A stretch of DNA of 64,000 nucleotides, from positions 2,029,986-2,093,985 of the forward strand of contig NC_084730.1 in assembly GCF_033807575.1 (NCBI RefSeq), in the 5' to 3' direction. Each line of letters starts with the position of its first letter. Position 1 is the first letter of the stretch. The notes under the pieces are model-generated. The model was not told the origin of the DNA. It ran no database searches and saw nothing but the letters and a program-made list of their open reading frames with translations. This document shows positions 1 through 10,100 of the stretch, in pieces. The position numbers were made by a program, and so were the translations under genes. Origin of the DNA: Cydia pomonella (lineage: Eukaryota; Arthropoda; Insecta; Lepidoptera; Tortricidae).

Positions 1-172
1 GTACTTTTTAGTATTTGTTGTTATAGCGCCAACAGAAATACTTCATCAGTGAAAATGTCAACTGTCGCTATCACGGTTCATGAGATACAGCCATGACAGA
101 CGGACAGACAGAAGGACGGACAGCGGAGTCTTAGTAATAGAGTCCCGTTTTACCCTTTGGGTTCGGAACCAT
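1..172 (+). repeat. Interspersed repeat end with GGACAGAC motifs
   Basis: The stretch carries GACAGACGGACAGACAG-type motifs and ends in 'gggttcggaaccataaaaat'. This is the terminal pattern seen again at 1800-1885 and is a widespread style of lepidopteran dispersed repeat. No coding potential is seen. The family is unclassified here. Confidence 0.5.
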
Positions 173-374
173 AAAAATTTGTAAAATTTTAATTAATAGT
201 ATAAAGCGAGGCTTAGACTAGCAAGAACTTGCATGCAAATTACGTTGCATTGCCATTGCCGACTACTAAGGTAAACTGCATTCAAAAGTTTGATCAGATA
301 CCGCGATGTAATGAAACTTCTAAAAGTTGACCAGGGGAACGAGTGTCAGAAAAAAGTTGATTCACCCATTTATT

Positions 375-495
375 TGTGTCATTTTCAATCAAAAGGTACT
401 TTGTCGCTTAACATAAAAACGCTTTGACAGGTTCTTCGTGTAAATTTCGTCTTTATTGTAAGCGACAAAGTGGCGCCTTTTTGAAAATGACACAT
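375..495. mobile_element. Small foldback MITE inside the exon-duplicate intron
   Basis: Arms 'tgtgtcattttc', 'ggtactttgtcgctta' at 376-412 are inverted at 457-495 as 'taagcgacaaagtggcgcc' and 'gaaaatgacaca'. It has no coding capacity. It separates the two halves of a duplicated ABCC exon-intron segment: intron part 334-374 and exon part 603-681. Confidence 0.6.
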
Positions 496-602
496 TTGAT
501 CTTTGCTATTAATCTATATACTGCAATATATTAGCAATACTATTAGCTTAGCACCTTTGCCTACAAACTTCTATGCAGTGGAGGGGGGGGGGGGGGCTTT
601 TC

Positions 603-681
603 TCCAACGTTTTCTGTCCATAGTGTCCCCGCTGTCCCCCGGCTCGGCGTTTTTCCAATACGCTGTATAGTTTATAAGTGG
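603..681 (-). pseudogene. Decayed partial duplicate of the ABCC NBD1-start exon
   Basis: On the minus strand this matches the exon at 964-1129 over residues NYTAYWKNAE..GDSGDT.DRK. Identity is high around 'gtgtccccgctgtccccc' and 'cgtttttccaatacgctgt'. The copy has lost one A after the DRK codons and so is out of frame. It then runs into a long G homopolymer at 582-597 in place of the donor-side sequence. The intron sequence beyond the real exon (893-945) is also duplicated at 334-382, so an exon plus intron segment was copied. It cannot serve as a normal exon. Confidence 0.75.
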
Positions 682-963
682 ACCAACTCTTTTGTGTTGT
701 TATTCTATCCCGTTGTCCAAGGGACAATAGTGGTATAGTATGTGAGATTCTTTTAAGTTTGTTAGAAGAAATGTTGAATCACGTTCTATTAACATGTTTA
801 GTACATCTCACGCACTCACTAGAGATATGGCTTATAACATAACAATGTAAAAATACATGTTTGATAAATTTTAATACCAAGATCAGGGTTTAAAGAGTTG
901 TCCAGGGGAACGATTGCCACAAAAAAGTTGAGTCGCCCATTTATTTAATCTGTATGTACTTAC

Positions 964-1129
964 AACTAGATTGATGTCGCTGAGCGCCAGCGTTTTTCTG
1001 TCCACAGTGTCCCCGCTGTCCCCCGACTCGGCGTTTTTCCAATACGCTGTGTAGTTTTTCATGGAGACTAGTATTTGTGGCTTCGCTAGTTTCTCAAGGT
1101 TGGTGTCGGATTTGATGTAGGCTTGTTGG
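964..1129 (-). CDS. ABCC exon: linker and start of NBD1
   Basis: Acceptor 'tatgtttcgcag' precedes 1129 and donor gtaagt follows 964. The 166-nt exon encodes a linker, then ILVSMKNYTAYWKN and KTLALSDINLV. That is the first beta strands of the nucleotide-binding domain, just before the Walker A region. The first base completes the Gly codon left open (GG) by the exon at 2470, and the exon ends in phase 0. The next exon, which should carry Walker A, is off the window. Confidence 0.85.
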
Positions 1130-4100
1130 CTGCGAAACATATACAACTATTAGGAGAAAAGTATACTACGTGATCGTATATACAATAAAAACCGGCCAAG
1201 AGCATGTCGGGCCACGCTCAGTGTAGGGTTCCGTAGTTACTCTTCCGTCACAATAAGCTAAACTGGAGCTTAAAGTATGGTAAATTGTCAACCAAGGGAT
1301 GAAACGGTACCTTTAACCTGAGTTAAACAAATAGGCAAATTTGCATAATCAGTACCTAATTAAAATAAGTCTTTTTACTATGAAGGGAAAACTTTTTGCG
1401 ATAACTCAAAAACAGCTAAACTGATCATGTCCGCTATAGTTTTCATTTAATGTCTTTCTTAAGCTCTACTTCCACAATTTTTTTCATATTTTTTGGACCT
1501 ATGGTTCAAAAGTTAGAGGGGGGGGACACATTTTTTTTTCTTTCGGAGCGATTATCTCCAAATATATTCACTTTATCAAAAAATGTTTCGTGAAAACCCC
1601 TATTAGTTTTGAAAGACCTTTCCAACAATACCCCACACTCTAGGGTTGAAGCGAAAAAAAAATTTCACCCCCACTTTACGTGTAGGGGAGGTACCCTAAA
1701 AAAAATTAAATTTTTAGATTTTATTGTACGACTTTGTCGGCTTTATTGATTTATATATCCATGCCAAATTTCAGCTTTCTAGCACTAACGACCACGGAGC
1801 AAAGCCTCGGACAGACAGACAGACAGACGGACATGGCGAAACTATAAGGGTTCCGTTTTATGCCATTTGGCTACGGAGCCCTAAAAAGAGAAAACGTTTT
1901 TCCACTTCTAAATCTTTTACATTCACCATGATTTTTTAGTATGTTATTGGCACATTGAACTTAGTTTTTGGTTTTTCTTTTTTTCAAAATTTGTATTTTT
2001 TTTTTTTGCAAAAAAGCGAAACCTGTAAACCTAGAATATATTGTGCTGAAGCGATCGGCATCAAAATCAAAGTGATTTGTTAATATTCAGTTAGTGGAAA
2101 CCGTTTTCTCCCGAAATGGATTTTCATGGAAAAATTACCGTTATTTCGTTAGATTCGATAAGTTTTTGGCAAAAATTTCATTTTTGGTACAAGCTTTTAT
2201 CGCTGACTGTACTTTTTTTTCCACAGGCAACTAATACTCATCGAGATAATTCTAAAAAAACCAAACACAATTAGGTTGCGTTGTTTTATCACAGAGTTCC
2301 TATGGATACCTCCTGTCTCCATCATCAAATCAGCAAACTTACATGTGTATGCAAATTTTCCTCTTCATCGGAAACCGGGAAGAGGGTCAAATTTAACTTG
2401 CAAGATATGATTACAGACCGACAGACAACGGGACAGGTGAAACTAAATAAAAGCTTGTAAAATACTTACCCATTACCAATCTTCTCGAAAACCCCATTGA
2501 CCTTGACCTTCTCATCGATGTTCGTCAAATCAATCCCATCCTTATTATCCACCTCCGCTAGCAACAGAAACTCTTGCATCCTCTTCACACTCACGTACGC
2601 CTCGAGAGTGAAAGTGATAGCAAGAGGCAGGAAATCCACTAATGTATACTTTAGTATTTCATAGTAGGAGAATATTACGAACACTTTAGCGGCGGTTAGT
2701 TCGTTGTCGAAGGAAAGGAATGAGATTATGGAGAGAAAAATGGCTACTTTGGTGTTGAGTTTGACGCAGGATATCATGACTGCTCGCAGCCAGGACATCT
2801 TTTTTATTATGTTCATTTCTTTTCTGTAAGGTAAAAGTAAAGTATTAACAAAGAGAATTTGAAATAGAGGTATATTGTCAAAGAAAACTTTGTAGCGACG
2901 TAAATTTACTGCCATCTTTCGATATATAATTAAAACTTTTAGAACGCCATTTGACTTTGATCCTTATTCTTTCACTGATATGTGTTCAATTTGTTAAATA
3001 TCAAAAAGTAGCGCCATCTAATAGATTAAAGGCCAAAGGTATAGCAGCATCGTTTCGAGCGACGGCGCCGTACCTTTTAGGTAGTGCCCGGTAAGATGGC
3101 GTTCTAAAAGTTTTAATTATGTGTCGAAAGATGGCAGTAAATTTACGTCGACACAAAGTTTTCTTTGACAATACATCTCTATTTCAAATTCTCTTTGGTA
3201 TTAATTAATGTATACTCAAAAAATATTATAAATTATTATACTGAATTAGACTAAATTGACCAATAATTTTTCTACATATTTTTTTCTAATGTAAAATTTA
3301 TTGACATCTATGTAATTATGTTGACATGCACGACTTAAAATAATTATAAACTAACCTATTAAATTGCTCTCGTGTTTAAATATAATTCATGTAAGTAATT
3401 GTAATTTTTACTTTATTTGGTTATTAAGTTTAGTAATTAAGTAACATGTCCCATATTGTATGCCCTAACAGGGTATCATATACCCAATATGACTGAAATA
3501 TACTGTATTCTACAAGGAGATAAAACAGAAGCATACAATACAAGTGAAGAACAATATAGACATTAGACAGAATATCAACTTTTTCTTGTTTTTTGAAACA
3601 ATTGCCCTTAATCATTATCAGTTCAACTTTTCTAAGTTTTAACATGGTCCAAATGAAACAAGATCCTTAATATATATGCCAGATCCGGCAGACATAAAAA
3701 TACGTATAATTTTTATAGAAAAAATTGGGTGACCCAGTGGACGAACCCTTATTTTCATACAAAAGTGTAGGACAACTTTGTCCCCTGGGTCACTGCTCAT
3801 AAACAGGTTATGAAATATCAAATCATGATATAAATGTTGCATTACGTAGCTTGTTTATCTCTTTTTATACACGGTGGCCAAAAATATGTGCATTCCTGGC
3901 TTATACTGAGCAACTATTACTATGTTACCATTACCAACCCCAAAATCGCGAAATAATTTTCTACATTTTTCTACATTTCAGCTGGCCCATTTTCTATGGG
4001 AGGGTAAATTTATTTTTCGCGATTTCGAGGTTGGTCTCATAGTAAAAGTTGCTCAGTATAATCCCAAAACCTCCCTGGCAGCGGGAATGCACATATTTTT

Positions 4101-7100
4101 TGGCCACCTTGTATAATAAGAAAAAATGATAACATAAAATCCGATTTTTTTAATATCATTAAGTCAGCCATATACGTAGCTAGTACAATATAGATTATGG
4201 TGTCTCCTTAAACATATCTCACTGAAATAAAGTGCGTGTAACTATCATATACTTACTTCCTAGCCTCTCCTATGATCCTAGCGAACGCGTTCTCCCAAGC
4301 ATACATTTTAATAGCTTCTATACTTTGAATAACTTCGTTCATTAGTCTGATCCTGTTGTCTGTTCGCATGGCAGTTTTCCGACGTAGTTTACTGGATATT
4401 TTGCCCAGGTAACCTGAAAAGAAAATAGGTAAGCGTTTTTTTTTTCATTTTTATGTGACCTTTTTTGCTACTTGTTGTTTCTAGACAGAATCGCGAGCCC
4501 TTTTCATCCTTACAGGAGAAAAAAGTGTCCCAAAATTTCTTTATATATTTAAAACTTTCCTTTTTGTTACCGCCATATATCGGGGGAATGGTAACACAAT
4601 AAAAAAACTCTGGGTATTTTTTTATCCACTGATTTAAACTTCAACGATTTTTACAAATTATTAACTAATATAATATATTTTTTATCTCATTAGAAGCTCG
4701 TGATTCTGAGTAGAAATAACACAAAATTTATGAAAAATTAGAGATGGCTGGGTTGAATAGGGACAAACCTTATAATGTGATTTACCTGACAATTTCTTAA
4801 AAATTACCACATAAATAGTATCATACAAAATCTACCATTATTTTCAATCGAATTGCATTTCAATTATAGTAAATCACATTTTTAATTTCGTCCCTATTCA
4901 CCCCGGTAGACGGTAGTCTTTCGTATGGTAACCCAGGAGACAAAAATGGTCCAAAAGTAGATTTGTATATGTAACTAACTAATTATAACGGTATGAACAT
5001 TAATATAAAACTACTACTAGATGGTAGTTATGGCACTAACCTTATAAGGGTATAAACATGAGTAGAAACGCAATACCAATTTGCCTATACATGAGATACA
5101 CAATCAGCTCAACGAGGGGTGGGAGGGTGTTAGGCTCGGCAACGCGCATGTAACTCCTCTGGAGTTGCAGGCGTACATAGGCTACGGATACTGCTTACCA
5201 TCAGGCAGGCCGTATGCTTGTTTGCCACCGACGTAGTATAAAAAAAAAAATCAGCAAGTTTTCAATGGGTTTTCGAACTATATCCTCCATGAACAGAGGC
5301 CATTTCGAATCGAGGCACGTCGGCAGTTAGAAGTGACTCTTTCTTTAGGTAAGCCAGGAGACAAATAATGGTCCGAAAAATTTTGTAACTAACCTTGTAG
5401 GGGAATAAACATTAGCAGAAAAGCTACGCCCACTAAAGTTGCTACGCCGATTTGCCTATACATGAGATAGACAATCAGCAGGCTTTCTATAGGTGTTCGT
5501 ACTAAATCCACCATAAATAAGCACGCCATGTCGAAGCGAGGCGCATCTGCGGTTAGAAGAGTTAGTACGCGGCCGGAGAGACCGCTTTCGCCTGTTTCTA
5601 ATCGTAGGAGCTGAAACAAATTAAAAAAAAAATCATTAATAGAATACAATACTCTTTACTATACACCTACACCTACAGGTATATAAACATAAACAAAATT
5701 CAAAAAAGTATTCTGCAAGTAGGCCTCAAGGGTTGTTTCTGTCACAAGTCAATACAACGTGTACTTAATACAGTAACATCACATAGTGATTTGAAAAATA
5801 CATAGCAACGTTCATAAAGAAAATAAATGAGAAAAACGTGCTGAAGCCATTTGTATCGATTAAACATGTTATTAGAATGATATATAACTTGACTATATCA
5901 CTATTGAATACAATATTTTTTCTAAAATAATACTTTGTCGACTATTAAACCTAAATAATTAAAGAAAAATAGGTAAGTATCTCAGTAGTACAAAAGACAT
6001 CAACACGTGCATAATATATGCACGTGCACGTTGGTGTCTTTTCCACTGGACCGCGGCGCCACGTGATCGGTTAATTTCATTATAGTTGACTGCAGCGTTC
6101 GCTTATGACTATTATAGTTGAGTTGGGAGCCCGGACATGAAAATTACGCAAGCAAAGCTTTGTATACGAAATGATAATTCAACCATTACAGTCGACGAGT
6201 AGAAAAACAATTCTTTACACAAACTGTGCCACTATTGTCCACTGGGTAACGAAAAAAACAACAAGTAATAGTTGATTCACCCTTATTTTCTAATAATAAA
6301 TAACGCATACCTTCCTGTATATGAGGGAACAGCAAGCAACCCTTATTTTCATAGCCATGTCCAGTAACCACAGCAACATAGGATGCATCATACTTGCATT
6401 TATCGCCATAAAACTGTAACGTAAAAAATATGTCAAGGTCAAGGCTCAACATGAATACTCTAACGACTCATCAAGCACAACAATCTGCCAAGTGGTTTAC
6501 GCCACAAAACGTGCCAAATATTATACCTATTAAATAATATTATAAATGAAAAAGTATGAAATTTGGTATCAAGATATTTTCACAGAAATCATCATTCCAC
6601 GCAGATGAAGTCGTGGGCAGAAGCAAGTAAACTCTTAAACATAGAGAAAAGGATATTATGGTATTTAAAACAGGTCATATATTGCAATGTTATGGACCCG
6701 GGTATGTCCTTAAACTACGTCCAAAAGAAAGGTATGGGCACTGTGAATGTTATCTCGCTTTATGTGGTAGGGTACAGCACAGCGGATGGCATTCCAGATC
6801 TAGAGCACACCCCAACTCGGGAAGTACCTCCACCTTTCAGAAAACCGCAGCCAAATAACACTAGAAGACCCTACTCATACTGTTGTGTTCCTGCCGGAGA
6901 TTAAAGTTGCCAAAGCTCAAGGAGGGTGTGGAGTGTTAGGGTCGGCAACGCGCATATAACTCCTCTGGAGTTGCCAGCGTCCATAGGCTACGGAGACTGT
7001 TTACCATCAGGCAGGCCGTATGATTGTTTGCCACCGACGTAGTATAAAAAAACAATAGACACTTACCCTACTACACCCGCCGCATAAAAGTACGCCAGAG

Positions 7101-10100
7101 TGGTGCTGACGCCGGCGTGGTTTGGAGAAAAATAGTTTATTAAGCCTTCGAGACACATTGGAATGGATAGCCTGAAAACAAACAAGTATATTTATCCTCT
7201 GCCCTATATCAAAGAGAATTTGAAATACAGGTGTATTGTCAAAGAAAACTTTGTAGCGACGTAAATATACGGCCATCTTCCGACACATTATCAAAACTTT
7301 TAGAACGCCATTTGAGTTTGATCCTTAGGGCCCATTTAGACGGTGCGAGAACTCGCACGCGAGATTAATTACATTGCGGTATTTGTTCGGTCGGCCGAAT
7401 TGGTTGTAACCTCAATAGTCGGCAATGTAACTTAAATCGCATGCGAGTTCGCGTGCCGTCTAAATCAGCCCTTATTCTTTCACTGGTATGTCAATTTGTT
7501 AAATATTAAAAATTGGCACCATCTTACCGGGCATTACATAAAGGTTATAGCGCCATCGCTCGAAACGATGCTTCGGCCTTTGCGACCTTTGGCCTTTGAT
7601 CTATTAGATGGCGCAACTTTTTATATTTAACAAATTGAACACATATTAATGAAACAATAAGGATCAAAGTCAAATGGCGTGCTAAAAGTTTTAAATATGT
7701 GTCGAAAGATGGCAGTAAATTTACGTCCCTACAAAGTTTTCTTTGACAATTCAAATTCTCTTTGCATATACTAAAGCCCAGCTAGTCAGTATCTAAATAA
7801 TTATTCGATTGTCCATTTTTTTTTCAATAAAAAAGATATTTTAGTTAATTTAATTATTTTCATTTTGTTTATTTTTAATTTGACCTTGATTTAAAGTCAC
7901 TTTTAGGCTTCTATTATACTTCACTTTAATATCTTAAATGAACTGTGTCTACTAATGAAAAGTAAAAGACGTGACGCTAGAAGTAAGGACCGGAACGCTA
8001 GAAGAGGAAATATTTAATTTCCTTTTTAAATAGATACAAATATATTTGTCTCCTGAGTTACTGCCCAAAAAAAGGGCCTATAAATAATTTAGACCCTCCC
8101 AAATACTAGGTACATAATATTTTGCTATGTCAGTTTAGAACTAAGAAAAATTTAATAAAAACAACTCACCTTATACTAGCGTCGACGATGGCGAACAATA
8201 TATTTCCTATGATAAACTTAAGACCGTATATCTTAATAATAGCACGCAGTAGGGACGGATTCTTGCCTTTTTCTGAAATATAACACAATATATAACATAC
8301 GTGTGTTAGAGATTAGACACACGTAGAATATAATTGTCATGTTCATAAAACATTTATAATATGTTAATAGTAAGTAATAGGTAGGTAATAGTTTCACTGC
8401 GAAGACAAATTTATCATCAAAGTACAAAGACCAAACGGTATAATAAATGAATAGAAATAAAAATAAAAACATAAAAAAGGTAAATTTCTGCAAAAAAATG
8501 CAGTCATGCACACGTGTCTCTAATACTATTTTGATTTAATTTTTGACTAGTTGACATGGTTGTGTCTCCTGGACAACGTTATACTATATACATTTATTGT
8601 TGCCCGCAACTTCAAGACCTGTTATTTCCAAACATTTTGACTTTGTCGTTAACTCTATTTTTTGTTAAAGTAATTTTGACTCGTTGACATGGTTACGTCT
8701 CCTGGACAACTATTTGAAAGTGTGCTTTCGCCACAGGATTCTGAAGATTCTTAGCTGGCAGCTTCATTTTTTCTACTTGTTTTGCTGACCCTCATCCCGG
8801 GCTCTCGTAAATAATAGCAGCATATTAATAATATGTCCGCTTTTTACACCGTGCAAAATTCCTTTTGTTGTCGTTTTTTCATTTAACTACTAAAAAATGC
8901 GGAACACGTGTGGTTTTATATGTTGCTAGATTGAATAAAAAGTATTGGTATTTATGATAGTTCACATTAATATTGTACGTACGTCGTTGTCACTATTGTC
9001 TCCTGGCCAACGTGACTAAATTGTTTATATTTTAGGAAATATAGTGCTCGATTGTAATGCAAGCCTAGCCCTAGATTTAAAATTCGAGCTTGTACCGAGT
9101 TTCTCCAAGATTATGTGAGAAATATAATAATAAGTCGCATTCCGATATTTTCGATAAAGAAAACATCGCACTCGCAGCGGCCAGGTTTATTTTGCATTTA
9201 CTTCCACCTCTCGCGTGGAATGTTGGTGCCTATGACAGTTCATTTTTATATGAACTAACTGTTGCGTAATGTTTGTAGATATTGTTTCAAAGTTTAGTAG
9301 GTACCTAATTGAATTTATTTATTTGTTCGATCAAAGTTATTGATTACAATCAAAAAATGTTAGGTGGGTCTTTATCGCTCGAGTATGCAAGAGCCGTCAA
9401 CATGGACATAATTCATGATATGGGGGAGGAGAGAGAACGCTAGTGTGCGTAGAGCACCATAAGCTGGATATAATTTCTTTTGTGGTGAGCGTTCAGAGTG
9501 TTCCGACTCAACACCAAGCGACTTTCACCAAGCAGGAGTTTTGGCGGTCAAGTTCCGGCGGTTCTGCGGCCGGCTCCCTGACACGGCGGGGTTGCGGACT
9601 ACATCGCAGCCATACTTGTGCGTTTTTAGATTATTTTTTTATTATTAAAAAAAACTGATCGGCGATTGGCTCTAGTCACACCTGATGGAAAGTGAAGACA
9701 GGGCCTAAGATGGAGCTCACCGGTTCAGTAGTAGCCTATTCACTCTTGCTTTAAAGAGACCGAGGTCATATTTATCAGGGAATACAGATGGCGGGAGCGC
9801 ATTCCATGCTTTAGCCGTCCGTACCAAAAAAGAAGAGGTAAACCGTTTCGTGCGAACAAATGGAATGTTTACTACGAACGGGTGCATTCGCTCCCCACGC
9901 CTGGATGTCCGATGATGGAAAGGGGAAGGTGGGATCAGGTCGTGCAGTTCTTGTGCGCACTCCCCGAAATGTATAATAATAAGATATATTTAATAATAAT
10001 ATGTATGCTAGTTTAAAAGGTATTTCTCTACGGCACAAGAGCATAATTATATTGCTGTCAAACTCGCACAGTGACATTGACAGCCGGCATCTTTGGCGGG

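Noticed and set aside
1724..1939. 71-codon frame containing RTDRQTDGHGET
   Set aside because: It is the translation of the GACAGACAGACGGACA motif of a dispersed repeat.
2824..2915. Methionine-start extension MAVNLRRYKVFF on the ABCC exon
   Set aside because: This sequence lies upstream of the splice acceptor and is the arm of a MITE; the same peptide appears at other MITE copies.
9443..9658. 71-codon frame rich in S and G
   Set aside because: No motif, no splice signals, and it ends in the A-rich tail of the reversed LINE.
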